A program made the translations under genes and the position numbers. Below the pieces are notes generated by a model. That model did no database searches and was not told where the DNA came from. It was given only the letters and a program-made list of their open reading frames with translations. Positions 9,726-17,911 of a stretch of 64,000 bases of DNA are shown here, piece after piece (position 1 is the first letter of the stretch; each line of letters begins with the position of its first letter). Origin of the DNA: Cyanobium sp. NIES-981 (GTDB lineage Bacteria; Cyanobacteriota; Cyanobacteriia; PCC-6307; Cyanobiaceae). The stretch spans positions 2,542,001 through 2,606,000 of the forward strand of contig NZ_LT578417.1 of the NCBI RefSeq assembly GCF_900088535.1, read 5' to 3'.

Positions 9726-10145
9726 TCAGGGAGCATCCGGGCGGGGGGGCTGATGGTTCAGCGGATCCAGGGAGGCTGGCAGCCTGCTGTACCACCACTC
9801 CTGCAGGGCCGGACTCAGCCGAACGGGGAAGAGCGTGATCACGGTGGGGCTGGGCCGCGCCCCGGGCTGCAGCAGCTCCACGGCATAGGAGGGACAGCGA
9901 CGGGCCGCAAGGTCGGCCACGAAGCGACGACCGATGCGGCGCCAGCTCGGTTCCTTGCTGCGCCAGGCGAGCCTGCAGCACGGCCAGGGCAGCTCCTCCC
10001 GATCGAACAGGCGGCAGCAGGCCCCCAGCACGCGGAAGCTGTACTGCCCCCCCACACTGGCGTGTTCACTCCCCGGTGCCAGCAGCTCCCGGTCTGGCCG
10101 GGGAAGCAGGCCTGCGGAGGGGACACAACCAGAACCTGATGTCAC
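9726..10145 (-). CDS. Cys/Trp-rich hypothetical protein
   Basis: I do not recognise this gene. The frame uses mostly G or C in third positions, as in the neighbouring genes, and the opposite-strand frames do not look like proteins. The product (139 residues from GTG 10145) has a plausible core at about 34-125: YSFRVLGACCRLFDREELPW, then PCCRLAW, GRRFVADLAARRCPSYAVEL and PTVITLFPVRLSP. No signal peptide or membrane helix is seen. The two CC pairs are unusual. The first 30 residues are less convincing, and GTG at codon 31 is an alternative start. It lies on the minus strand downstream of petF, with a terminator between them. Confidence 0.6.
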   Translation of the reverse strand: MTSGSGCVPSAGLLPRPDRELLAPGSEHASVGGQYSFRVLGACCRLFDREELPWPCCRLAWRSKEPSWRRIGRRFVADLAARRCPSYAVELLQPGARPSPTVITLFPVRLSPALQEWWYSRLPASLDPLNHQPPRPDAP

Positions 10146-10169
10146 GGACGAGGATGCAGGATTGCCATG

Positions 10170-10191
10170 AAAAAACCACCCCGCAGGGTGG
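10170..10191 (-). terminator. Rho-independent terminator, minus strand (petF side)
   Basis: Read on the minus strand, CCACCC-TGCG-GGGTGG forms a 6-bp stem (10191-10176), followed by six Ts (10175-10170). It is 186 nt past the petF stop and just upstream of the Cys-rich gene, so it most likely ends the petF transcript. Confidence 0.75.
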
Positions 10192-10376
10192 CAGAGAGCA
10201 GTGCTGGAGACAAGTTCGGCAGGACGACTGCCCGGCTCGAACGATCAGCGTGGCGGGATCCCGACCAACCATCGCTCTGACGACCGCTTCGCAGCGTCCG
10301 GCCGGAAGCCGGGGCGGAGCGGGAGGGTTCCCGAGCGGGAGAGGCCAGAGGGGGGAGGCTGGGAGCGTGGCGGAGC

Positions 10377-10676
10377 TCAGTAGAGCTCTTCCTCGGCGTG
10401 GGTCTTGATGGTGCAGTCGCTGGTGGGGTAGGCCACGCAGGTGAGCACGAAACCAGCTTCGATCTGGTCGTCGTCGAGGAAGCTTTGATCCGACTGATCA
10501 ACGGTTCCGGAGGTGAGCTTGCCGGCGCAGGTGCTGCAGGCACCGGCACGGCAGGAATAGGGGAGGTCGATGCCCTGCTCTTCAGCGGCGTCGAGGATGT
10601 ACTGGTCGTCAGGAACCTCGATGGTCTTGTTGAGGCCTTCGCTCTCGTTGATGAGGGTGACCTTGTAGGAAGCCAT
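10377..10676 (-). CDS. petF: Photosynthetic [2Fe-2S] ferredoxin
   Basis: PetF accepts electrons from photosystem I and passes them to FNR, FTR and assimilation enzymes. The 99-residue product begins [20 protein letters not shown]. The plant-type cluster ligands are C42, C47, C50 ([13 protein letters not shown]) and C80 ([12 protein letters not shown]). The C terminus KTHAEEELY is typical of the acidic photosynthetic isoform. It is monocistronic by context, with a terminator at 10170-10191 and prmA 165 bp upstream on the same strand. A second, divergent ferredoxin gene lies at 43235-43564. Confidence 0.96.
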   Translation of the reverse strand: MASYKVTLINESEGLNKTIEVPDDQYILDAAEEQGIDLPYSCRAGACSTCAGKLTSGTVDQSDQSFLDDDQIEAGFVLTCVAYPTSDCTIKTHAEEELY

Positions 10677-10841
10677 GGAAGGGAATGGGGCTCACAGGCA
10701 CCCGGGCGACCGGGCCTGTAGGACCCGCCCTTCCTACATCCTCCACCGGCCCTTCCCGCCGATTTCCTGCCCCGGGGGCTGGAAGGCCAATCAAAGGGCA
10801 AGCACAGATCAGCGTGCCTTATGCGACATCGGGCCGTGGCC

Positions 10842-11771
10842 TCAGGCCTTCCAGATCCGCAGCAGCCCCCAGGCGCTCTGCCGGCTGGCCAGCTCGCTGC
10901 GCCATCCCTCGGCGGCCAGAACCGCCTCGAGACGGGGCACCTGATCCACCAGCAGCCCACTGAGCAGGCCCACGCCACCGGGAGCCAGCACCGCGCTGAA
11001 GGCCGGGCAGAGGGCCTCGATCACCGGCGCCAGGATGTTGCAGAGCAGCAGGTCGGCCGGCCGGCCGTCCAGCAGTTCCGCCAGGGCTTCCACCGAGCCC
11101 TGCACCACCTGCAGCCGGTCCTGGCACCCCCCCACGGCCGCGTTCTCGCGCGTGGCACGCACCGCCAGCGCATCGGTGTCAGCCGCCACCACCCGACCAG
11201 CTCCCTGCAGCAGCGCGGCAATGCCGAGGATGCCGCTGCCGCAGCCGAGGTCGGCCACGGTGCAGCCCTCCAGACCCCGCCAGGACGCAGGGCCGGCATC
11301 AGGGCCCGCGGCGAGGGCCTCGATGGCCTCGAGGCAGAGCCTGGTGGTGGGATGGCTGCCGGTGCCGAAGGCACTGCCCGGATCCATCCGGATCACCAGA
11401 CGGTGCCCATGCTCGGGGGGCAGGTCCAGCCAGGCCGGCAGGATCAGCAGGCGCTGGCCCACCGGATCGGGCTGCCAGTGCTGCTTCCAGCTGAGGCTCC
11501 AGTCCTCCTCGTCCTGCTGCTGCCAGTGCAGCGGAGGGAGGGTCAGGCCAAAGGGATCGGCCAGGCGTGCCAGGGCCGCCTCCAGGGTCTGCCGCTCGCC
11601 CTCGGGCCATTCACTGGCCGGCAACCAGGCCAGAAGCTGCCGCTGCTCCGGTCGCTCGGGCCGGTGCTGGATGGCCACCCGCCCGATGCCGAGCTCCTGC
11701 AGCTTCCACAGGAGCGACTCCTCCAGCTCGGGAAGCACGGCGAGCTCCAGGCGCCACCACGACAAGGCCAT
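10842..11771 (-). CDS. prmA: Ribosomal protein L11 methyltransferase PrmA
   Basis: PrmA methylates L11 at several amino groups. The product has 309 residues. An N-terminal L11-recognition domain (about 1-100) contains WSLSWKQHWQPDPVG. The methyltransferase domain follows with PGSAFGTGSHPTTRLCLEAI, motif I CTVADLGCGSGILGIAA and the NPPY-like CNILAPVIEAL. These are the standard PrmA blocks. The start ATG at 11771 gives MALSWWRLEL. It lies 71 bp downstream of serA on the same strand and may be co-transcribed with it. Confidence 0.94.
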   Translation of the reverse strand: MALSWWRLELAVLPELEESLLWKLQELGIGRVAIQHRPERPEQRQLLAWLPASEWPEGERQTLEAALARLADPFGLTLPPLHWQQQDEEDWSLSWKQHWQPDPVGQRLLILPAWLDLPPEHGHRLVIRMDPGSAFGTGSHPTTRLCLEAIEALAAGPDAGPASWRGLEGCTVADLGCGSGILGIAALLQGAGRVVAADTDALAVRATRENAAVGGCQDRLQVVQGSVEALAELLDGRPADLLLCNILAPVIEALCPAFSAVLAPGGVGLLSGLLVDQVPRLEAVLAAEGWRSELASRQSAWGLLRIWKA

Positions 11772-11842
11772 CGATCAACTGGCGGGGGGACGTACGGCGA
11801 CCGGCGCGGGATCGCCGCAGGGCGGCGTCCGGCGCTTGCGCC

Positions 11843-13429
11843 TCAGAGGGTGACGGGGTGGGCCTCCTGGATGCCGTTGATGGCATGCACACAGGCCAGC
11901 AGGCTGGGGGGGATGGGGTCATCGAGGCTCAGCACCATCACCGCATCGCCCCGCACGATGCGGCGCCCCACCTGCATCGAGGCGATGTTCACGTTGTGCT
12001 CGCCCAGCACCGAGCCGATCTGGCCGATGATCCCGGGCATGTCGCGGTGCCGGGTGAAGAGCATGTGGCGGCTGGGGGTCACGTTCACCGGGAATTCGTC
12101 GATGCTGGTGACCCGCAGCTCGCCATCGGCGAACACGGCCCCGGTGACACTGTGGTTGCCCAGGCTGCTGCGGGAGCTGAGCTGGAGCGAACCCCCGGCG
12201 TAATCCCGGGATGCACCGTCCTTCACCTCCAGCACGTGGATGCCCCGGTCCTTGGCCTCGAGGCTGGCGTTCACGTAGTTGATCGAATCCCCCAGGGCGG
12301 TGGAGAGCAGGCCCTTGAGCGCCGCCACCACCAGGGGCTGGGCCGGATGGCCGGCGAACTCGCCCTGCAGCCGCACCTCCAGCTCGCTGATGGCACCGCC
12401 GGCCAGCTGGCTGAGCAGCTGGCCCAGGGTCTCGGCCAGCTGCAGATGGGGCTTGAGCTGCTCCATCACCTCGGCATTCAGACCGGGAATGTTCACGGCG
12501 CTGCGGGCCGGCAGACCCAGCAGCACGTCCCGGATCTGCTCCGCCACGTCGATGGCCACGTTCTCCTGGGCCTCGGCCGTGCTGGCCCCCAGGTGGGGGG
12601 TGAGCACCAGCCGCTCCTTCACGCTCCGCAGCGGGGACTCGGCCGCCAGCGGTTCCTTGGCGTACACATCCAGGGCGGCTCCGGCGATCACCCCGGCCTC
12701 GACGGCCTCGGCCAGGGCCGCCTCATCCACGATCCCCCCGCGGGCACAGTTCACCAGGCGCGCCGTGGGCTTCATGGTGCGCAGCAGCGCCGCATTCACC
12801 AGGTTCTCGGTGTCGGGCGTGCGCGGCAGATGCAGGCTGATGTAGTCCGCGTCGGCGAAGAGCTCGGCCAGGGGCAGCAGCTTCACCTGCATCGACTGGG
12901 CCCGCTCCGGGGACACAAAGGGGTCGTAGGCCAGCAGCTCCATCCCCATCGCCTTGGCGACACGGGCCACGTGGGAGCCGATCTTGCCCAGGCCCACCAC
13001 GCCCAGCTTCTTCTTGTAGAGCTCATTGCCCACGTAGGTCTTGCGGTCCCAGCCGCCCGCCATGGTGCTGCCATGGGCATGGGGCACGTGGCGCGAGAGC
13101 GACAGCATCAGCGCCAGGGCATGCTCGGCGGCGGCGATCGTGTTGCCTTCCGGGGAGTTCACCACCAGCACGCCGCGCTTGGTGGCCGCCGGCACGTCCA
13201 CGTTGTCCACCCCCACACCGGCGCGGCCGATGATGCGCAGCCTGTCGGCCGCGGCGATGATGTCAGCGGTCACCGTGGTGCCGGAGCGGATCATCAGGGC
13301 GTCGTAGTCGCCGATGATCCGGGCGAGCTCCTCGGGGGCGAGGCCGGGCCGCAGGTCCACCTGCGCCACCTGCGACAGGATGTCGATCCCCGCCTGGTCG
13401 ATGGGATCAGAAACGAGAACCTTGGTCAT
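11843..13429 (-). CDS. serA: D-3-phosphoglycerate dehydrogenase
   Basis: SerA oxidises 3-phosphoglycerate as the first step of serine synthesis. The 528-residue long form has a substrate/NAD core with GRAGVGVDNVDVPAATKRGV, the Rossmann motif GLGKIGSHVARVAKAMG, VNCARGGIVDEAALAEA and the catalytic-His region TPHLGASTAEAQ. An intervening domain (about 315-450) and a C-terminal ACT domain (about 455-528, with TRHRDMPGIIGQIGSVLGEH) follow. The ACT domain predicts serine feedback control. It is divergent from the gene at 13498, with 68 bp between starts. Confidence 0.96.
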   Translation of the reverse strand: MTKVLVSDPIDQAGIDILSQVAQVDLRPGLAPEELARIIGDYDALMIRSGTTVTADIIAAADRLRIIGRAGVGVDNVDVPAATKRGVLVVNSPEGNTIAAAEHALALMLSLSRHVPHAHGSTMAGGWDRKTYVGNELYKKKLGVVGLGKIGSHVARVAKAMGMELLAYDPFVSPERAQSMQVKLLPLAELFADADYISLHLPRTPDTENLVNAALLRTMKPTARLVNCARGGIVDEAALAEAVEAGVIAGAALDVYAKEPLAAESPLRSVKERLVLTPHLGASTAEAQENVAIDVAEQIRDVLLGLPARSAVNIPGLNAEVMEQLKPHLQLAETLGQLLSQLAGGAISELEVRLQGEFAGHPAQPLVVAALKGLLSTALGDSINYVNASLEAKDRGIHVLEVKDGASRDYAGGSLQLSSRSSLGNHSVTGAVFADGELRVTSIDEFPVNVTPSRHMLFTRHRDMPGIIGQIGSVLGEHNVNIASMQVGRRIVRGDAVMVLSLDDPIPPSLLACVHAINGIQEAHPVTL

Positions 13430-13497
13430 GCCCGGCGGGTCGGAGGAAAGCCGGAGGTGCAGTGTAGTGAGCAGCCAGAATCACCCCGATCGGATTC

Positions 13498-14016
13498 ATG
13501 GGGCAAGGCGGCGTGGGAACGAGCGTGGTGGTGGTGCTGAACGATCGCAAACGGCTGCGCCAGCTGCAGCAGCGTCTCTCGGAGCAGCAGCCACCGATGC
13601 TGGAGCTCGTGGCGATCGGCGAGGGGGAGACGCCACTGGTGGCGGTGGACCGGCTCAATCCGGCGGCGGCGCGGCGACAGCGGCAGCGCAGCATGGCCCG
13701 CTGGCTCCTCCCCTTCGGCTTCCTCGCCGGGCTCACCTTCACCTACATCACCGACCTGGACACCTTCGCCTTCGCCGGCGCCTGGAGTCAGCACCTGATC
13801 GGCGGGCTGCTCGGCCTGGGCTCAGGCTGGATGGGCAGCTTCGCCGCCGCGGCCAGTGTGACCTCCGAGGAGGACGACCGCATCCGCGGCCTGCGCAACC
13901 GGCTGGAGGAGGGCAGCTGGCTGCTCCTGGCGGAAACGCCGAACGGCGTGGAGATGCCGTGGCGCCTGCTGCAGGAGGCCAGACCCCAGGCTGTGGTGAG
14001 GCTGGCAGAAAGCTGA
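13498..14016 (+). CDS. Conserved membrane protein with Gly-rich segment, unknown function
   Basis: A 172-residue protein of unknown function. Residues 1-60 are soluble and include VVVVLNDRKRLRQLQQRL. One hydrophobic segment (LLPFGFLAGLTFTYITDL) is followed by a second Gly-rich one (HLIGGLLGLGSGWMGSFAAA), which looks like a glycine-zipper helix pair. A charged segment (TSEEDDRIRGLRNRLEEG) and a short globular tail follow. Its TGA overlaps the next ATG as TGATG, so it is translationally coupled to the PSII S4-domain gene. The pairing suggests a thylakoid or plasma-membrane role, but this is inference. Confidence 0.8.
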   Translation: MGQGGVGTSVVVVLNDRKRLRQLQQRLSEQQPPMLELVAIGEGETPLVAVDRLNPAAARRQRQRSMARWLLPFGFLAGLTFTYITDLDTFAFAGAWSQHLIGGLLGLGSGWMGSFAAAASVTSEEDDRIRGLRNRLEEGSWLLLAETPNGVEMPWRLLQEARPQAVVRLAES

Positions 14017-14801
14017 TGCTCCCCCGTACCGACCTGCTGGCCGGCAGCCACCACCCCGAGCGGCTGGGGATGGTGATCGATACGGCTGAACGGGCGCTCC
14101 GCACCTGGCAGCCCCAGTGGACGGGCTTTCTGGAAGGCGCGGTGCTGGAGGAAGCCATGGCCCGGCTTGGGGCGCTGGCCGAGCTGGAGCTGCGTGCCGT
14201 GGGGGGCCATCCAGGCGCGGAGCGCTGCCGGCTGCTGCTGCGGCGGCGTGATGCGGAGGTGGAGCCGGCAGCAACTGATGCCGCACTGCAGGGGCTGAGC
14301 CTCAGCGGTAACTTCCTCTTCGATCCTGCCGATCCAGACGACTTCAGGGCCGCGCTGGTGCGGCACGGCTGGCCCGAGGATGCGATCGGAGACCTGTGGC
14401 TGCGCGGTGACCGGGGGGCTCAGGCCATCGTCGCCGCGGAGGCTCCGTGGCCTGCTTCAGGGCTCACCCTCGAGATGCGCAGCGTGTCGGTGAGCTGCGA
14501 ACGGCTTTCCCTGGCCCAGCTGCAGCCGCCGGCGCGGCGCCAGGCCAGGCAGCTCCACACCGTGGAGGCCTCCACCCGGCTCGATGCGGTGGCCTCCGCC
14601 GGCTTCGGGATCTCCCGCAACCGGATGGTGACCCTGATCCGCAACGGAGCCGTTCGGCTCAACTGGGCCGTGACCACCCGCCCGGGCCAGGAGTTGCAGG
14701 CGGGGGATCGGGTGCAGTTGAGCGGTCGTGGCGAGCTGCAGGTGGGCACGATCACGGCGACGAAACGGGACCGCTGGCGCATCGCCCTGGTGCGGCAGTG
14801 A
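14016..14801 (+). CDS. Photosystem II S4-domain protein (YlmH-like RNA-binding)
   Basis: A 261-residue protein of the cyanobacterial and plastid family named photosystem II S4 domain protein, related to YlmH of Gram-positives. The N-terminal half has LPRTDLLAGSHHPERLGMVI and a globular region. A C-terminal S4 RNA-binding domain (about 185-245) reads RLDAVASAGFGISRNRMVTL and then GDRVQLSGRGELQVG. The name comes from association with PSII and does not prove a direct role. Start ATG 14016 shares one base with the upstream stop. Neighbours suggest a two-gene operon. Confidence 0.88.
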   Translation: MLPRTDLLAGSHHPERLGMVIDTAERALRTWQPQWTGFLEGAVLEEAMARLGALAELELRAVGGHPGAERCRLLLRRRDAEVEPAATDAALQGLSLSGNFLFDPADPDDFRAALVRHGWPEDAIGDLWLRGDRGAQAIVAAEAPWPASGLTLEMRSVSVSCERLSLAQLQPPARRQARQLHTVEASTRLDAVASAGFGISRNRMVTLIRNGAVRLNWAVTTRPGQELQAGDRVQLSGRGELQVGTITATKRDRWRIALVRQ

Positions 14802-14959
14802 GAGCGCCCGCCGCAATGGAGCGGTCCGGAGGGGGAGACGACAGGCCTGCTGCTAGGTTTCACTGGCTCTGTTCAGCGGAGTGCTGCGAACAGTCCTCGG
14901 ATGTTCGACGCACCGGAGTTGCGACGTCATCGCCCCCGCGAACCTGTCTGCGACACCGG

Positions 14960-15001
14960 CCCATGCAGTTCCCACTGCATCCCATGCGGTTCCCGCTGCA
15001 T
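14960..15001. repeat. Two tandem 21-bp direct repeats
   Basis: CCCATGCAGTTCCCACTGCA plus T (14960-14980) is followed directly by a second 21-bp copy (14981-15001) with two substitutions. The first copy also contains an inverted pair, ATGCAG and CTGCAT. It lies in the gap upstream of tRNA-Val. Confidence 0.8.
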
Positions 15002-15034
15002 CTGAACAGGATGCAGAATCAGAACAGAATCCCA

Positions 15035-15056
15035 TGAACATCGCCAGCGATGTTCA
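15035..15056. repeat. Perfect 10-bp inverted repeat upstream of tRNA-Val
   Basis: TGAACATCGC (15035-15044) and GCGATGTTCA (15047-15056) are separated by CA. The repeat ends 12 bp before the tRNA 5' end. No T-run follows on the plus strand, so it is not a standard terminator. It could be a protein site or an RNA hairpin in the tRNA leader. Confidence 0.75.
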
Positions 15057-15068
15057 CTGCAGGAGCAC

Positions 15069-15140
15069 GGGCGATTAGCTCAGAGGTAGAGCACTACCTT
15101 GACACGGTAGGAGTCACTGGTTCGATTCCAGTATCGCCCA
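15069..15140 (+). tRNA. trnV-GAC: tRNA-Val (anticodon GAC)
   Basis: A 72-nt tRNA. The acceptor stem GGGCGAT (15069-15075) pairs with ATCGCCC (15133-15139), with discriminator A at 15140. The D arm starts AGCTC, the anticodon stem CTACC/GGTAG encloses loop TTGACAC with anticodon GAC, and the T arm holds TTCGATT. No CCA is encoded, so CCA addition and trailer processing (for instance by RNase Z) are needed. murD starts 33 bp downstream. Confidence 0.97.
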
Positions 15141-15173
15141 CTTCCACATCAGCGCCCACCAGCGCCTTCCCCG

Positions 15174-16595
15174 ATGTCCACCCCGGCCCAGGATGCCTCG
15201 GTTGTCGTTGGGCTCGGTCGCTCAGGCTGTGGTGCCGCAAAGCTGCTGCAAAGCCTGGGGCAGCGTGTGTGCCTGATCGAGTCCGTCGACACACCCGAAG
15301 CGCAGGCTCGGGCGAACACCCTCCGGCAGCTGGGGATCGATGTGAGGCTCGGCGTCCCCCTGGACAGCTCGAGCCTCAGCCAGCTGGATCGGCAGCTCGA
15401 GGGTGGCCTGCACCGGTTGATCCTCAGTCCGGGCATCCGCTGGGACCTGCCGGTGCTCAACGAGCTCAGGAGCCGGGGCATCCGGATCCATGGCGAGCTC
15501 GTTCCGGCCTGGGAGGCCAGCCGTCCCGTGCCCTGGATCGGCATCACGGGGACCAACGGCAAGACCACCGTGACGCACCTCGTGCACCATCTGCTGCAGG
15601 CCAGCGGCCTGGATGCCCCGATGGCGGGCAATGTGGGCGTTTCGGCAGCGGAACTGGTGCTCGAGCGCCGCAGCAGCACGGCGGGACTGCCCACCTGGAT
15701 GGTGGTGGAACTGAGCAGCTATCAGATCGAGGCCGCGCCCGAGGTGGCCCCCCGCATCGGCATCTGGACCACCCTGACTCCGGACCACCTGGAGCGGCAC
15801 GGCACGCTGAGGGCATACCGGGCAATCAAGCGCAGCCTTCTGGAGCGCAGCATGGTCCAGGTGCTCAACGGCGATGATCCTGATCTGCGGGACCATGCCG
15901 CCAGCTGGCCGCAGGCCTGCTGGGTGACAGCCGGGCCCCGCCAGGGGCTGCCGGGGGAGATCCGACCCCGCCTCTGGGTCGAGGCAGGACGGGTCATGCA
16001 CGACTGGCACGGCACCTGCCAGAACCTGATGGCCGCCGACTGCCTCGCCATGCCAGGGGAGCACAACCGACAGAACATGATGCTGTCGATCGCCGCCGGC
16101 CTTGAAGCCGGCCTGAGCGGGGAGCAGATGGAGCGGGCCTTCCGGAGCTTCCCCGGGGTACCCCATCGCCTGGAGCGCATCCACGAGCACGGCGGTGTGA
16201 CCTACTACAACGACAGCAAGGCCACCAACTACGACGCCGCGGAGGTGGCCGTGCGGGCGCTGGCGGGGCCTCTGGTGGTGCTCGCCGGGGGGCAGGCCAA
16301 GATCGGGGAAGCCGGCGGCTGGCTGGAAGCCCTGAAGCAGAACGCCCGCGCCGTGGTGCTGTACGGCGCGGCCCAGGCCGAATTCCAGTCGCTGCTCGAG
16401 GGAGCTGGCTTCGACGGCGCGATTCACCTCTGCGGCGGTCTGGAGGAGGCTGTTCCCCGGGCGCGGGCGCTGGCCCTGGAGCTCCACTGCCGCGCCGTGC
16501 TGCTCTCGCCGGCGTGCGCCAGCTTCGATCAGTACGCCGACTTCGAAGCCCGCGGGGAGCATTTCCGCTCCCTGGTGCTCACGCTTGCCCGCTGA
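15174..16595 (+). CDS. murD: UDP-N-acetylmuramoyl-L-alanine--D-glutamate ligase
   Basis: MurD adds D-Glu to UDP-MurNAc-L-Ala in cytoplasmic peptidoglycan synthesis. The 473-residue product has an N-terminal Rossmann-like domain (VVVGLGRSGCGAAKLL). The central ATP-binding domain has GITGTNGKTTVTHLVHHLL (about 123-141). The later family blocks GEHNRQNMMLSIAAGLEAG, VPHRLERIHEHGGVTYYNDS and LLSPACASFDQ are present. Start ATG 15174 lies just after tRNA-Val, so the two may share a transcript. Length is normal for cyanobacteria. Confidence 0.96.
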   Translation: MSTPAQDASVVVGLGRSGCGAAKLLQSLGQRVCLIESVDTPEAQARANTLRQLGIDVRLGVPLDSSSLSQLDRQLEGGLHRLILSPGIRWDLPVLNELRSRGIRIHGELVPAWEASRPVPWIGITGTNGKTTVTHLVHHLLQASGLDAPMAGNVGVSAAELVLERRSSTAGLPTWMVVELSSYQIEAAPEVAPRIGIWTTLTPDHLERHGTLRAYRAIKRSLLERSMVQVLNGDDPDLRDHAASWPQACWVTAGPRQGLPGEIRPRLWVEAGRVMHDWHGTCQNLMAADCLAMPGEHNRQNMMLSIAAGLEAGLSGEQMERAFRSFPGVPHRLERIHEHGGVTYYNDSKATNYDAAEVAVRALAGPLVVLAGGQAKIGEAGGWLEALKQNARAVVLYGAAQAEFQSLLEGAGFDGAIHLCGGLEEAVPRARALALELHCRAVLLSPACASFDQYADFEARGEHFRSLVLTLAR

Positions 16596-16669
16596 GCTGC
16601 CGAAGGGGAAGGGGCCGGGTCCAGCTGCCAGGCGGTGCTCCGTAGCATGACCCCAAGCAGGCAGACGCC

Positions 16670-17125
16670 ATGGCCTACTGGTTGATGAAAAGCGAACCTG
16701 AGGTGTACGGCATTCAGGACCTCGAGCGCGAAGGCACAACCCTCTGGGATGGGATTCGCAACTATCAGGCTCGCAACTTCATGCGCAGCATGAAACCGGG
16801 CGACCTGGCTTTCTTCTATCACTCCAACACCAAGCCACCGGGCGTTGTCGGTCTGATGGAGGTGATCGAGACCCTGCTGATCGATCCAAGCCAGTTCGAT
16901 CCCGCCTCCAAGTATTTCGATGCCGCCTCCAAACCGGAAAGCCCCCGCTGGGACTGTGCCCGGCTTCGCCACCGCAGGACGTTTCCCAGGATGCTCAGCC
17001 TGGAGGCCCTCAGGCAGGCGTTCGAGCCCGAAGAGCTGGGGGTGGTGAAGCGCGGGAACCGTCTCTCGATCCTGCCCGTGCCTGACGCCACGGCCCGCAC
17101 TCTGCTGCACCTCCTGGAGGGCTGA
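16670..17125 (+). CDS. EVE-domain protein
   Basis: EVE domains belong to the PUA-like fold and are linked to binding of modified bases. The 151-residue product is essentially one domain, beginning MAYWLMKSEPEVYGIQDLER with WDGIRNYQARNFMRSMKPGD and LAFFYHSN, then GLMEVIE. These are standard EVE blocks, and no second domain is fused. Its TGA shares one base with the ATG of the following membrane-protein gene, implying translational coupling. murD ends 74 bp upstream on the same strand. Confidence 0.9.
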   Translation: MAYWLMKSEPEVYGIQDLEREGTTLWDGIRNYQARNFMRSMKPGDLAFFYHSNTKPPGVVGLMEVIETLLIDPSQFDPASKYFDAASKPESPRWDCARLRHRRTFPRMLSLEALRQAFEPEELGVVKRGNRLSILPVPDATARTLLHLLEG

Positions 17126-17886
17126 TGCCGGAGCCCGGGGTTGCAACGCCGCCCGCCATCGCCATCCGGCGCGCCGTGGAGGAGGGCTGGGGAGCCTTCA
17201 GCCGAGCGCCCGTGCCCTTCGTGGCCTTCACCCTGGTGACCGGCGCCATCAACCTGGTGGGGCAGCTGACCATTCAGGCTCAGCAGGAGCAGCTGCTCAC
17301 CCCCTTCGGACAGCCCGATCGCCGTGCCGAGCTGACCCTGATCCTGGCCTGGATCGGCTGGGGACTCAGCAACCTCTGGCTGGCGCTGGGGTTGCTGCAG
17401 GGTGCCCACCAGGCTCTCGGCCATCACCGCCCCCGTCTGCGCCGGATGCTGCGCCCCGACGGCAGGGCGATGCTGCGGGGAGGGGGCACCCTCGCCCTGG
17501 TTCTGCTGGTGCTCAGCCTGATCGCGCGGCTGGCCCAGGCCAGTGCCTGGCTGATCGCCCTGATTCAGCCGGCACTGGCGTGGCTGCCTCTGCTGGCGGG
17601 ATGGGCCGTGGGGATCTATCTGGTCACCGACCAGCTGCTCTGTCTGCCGATCAGCGTGCTCGGCCCAGCGGCCCCCCTGAGGGCATTCCGCCTCGGACGC
17701 CAGGCGATCGATCCCCACTGGCTCCAGGCGCTCGGGCTCACCCTGGTGCTGGGCCTGGTGGTGCTGGCCGGATTTCTGTTCCTGCTGATCGGACTGGCCA
17801 TCACCTTGCCCGTGGCCACCTGCATCCAGGTGGCGGCCTACCGCCAGCTGTTTCCCGGACCGCCGGACCCGGAAGCGCCAGCGTGA
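17125..17886 (+). CDS. Polytopic membrane protein, unknown function
   Basis: A 253-residue product with four to six hydrophobic segments: FVAFTLVTGAINLVG, LILAWIGWGLSNLWLALGLL, ALVLLVLSLIARLAQASAWL, a segment around LPLLAGWAVGIYLVTDQ and LGLTLVLGLVVLAGFLFLLI. The N terminus (AIRRAVEEGWGAFSRAPVPF) and a LPISVLGPAAPLRAFRLGRQ loop resemble DUF975-like or glycerophosphodiester-associated membrane domains, but I cannot assign a family firmly. It is translationally coupled to the EVE gene and convergent with the DUF2811 gene. Confidence 0.75.
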   Translation: MPEPGVATPPAIAIRRAVEEGWGAFSRAPVPFVAFTLVTGAINLVGQLTIQAQQEQLLTPFGQPDRRAELTLILAWIGWGLSNLWLALGLLQGAHQALGHHRPRLRRMLRPDGRAMLRGGGTLALVLLVLSLIARLAQASAWLIALIQPALAWLPLLAGWAVGIYLVTDQLLCLPISVLGPAAPLRAFRLGRQAIDPHWLQALGLTLVLGLVVLAGFLFLLIGLAITLPVATCIQVAAYRQLFPGPPDPEAPA

Positions 17887-17911
17887 GTCCGGCGTCGCCG
17901 CCACGCCCCCG

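Noticed and set aside
11567-13540. 657-residue plus-strand open frame
   Set aside because: It is antisense to prmA and serA and rich in His, Gly and Gln, as expected of a shadow.
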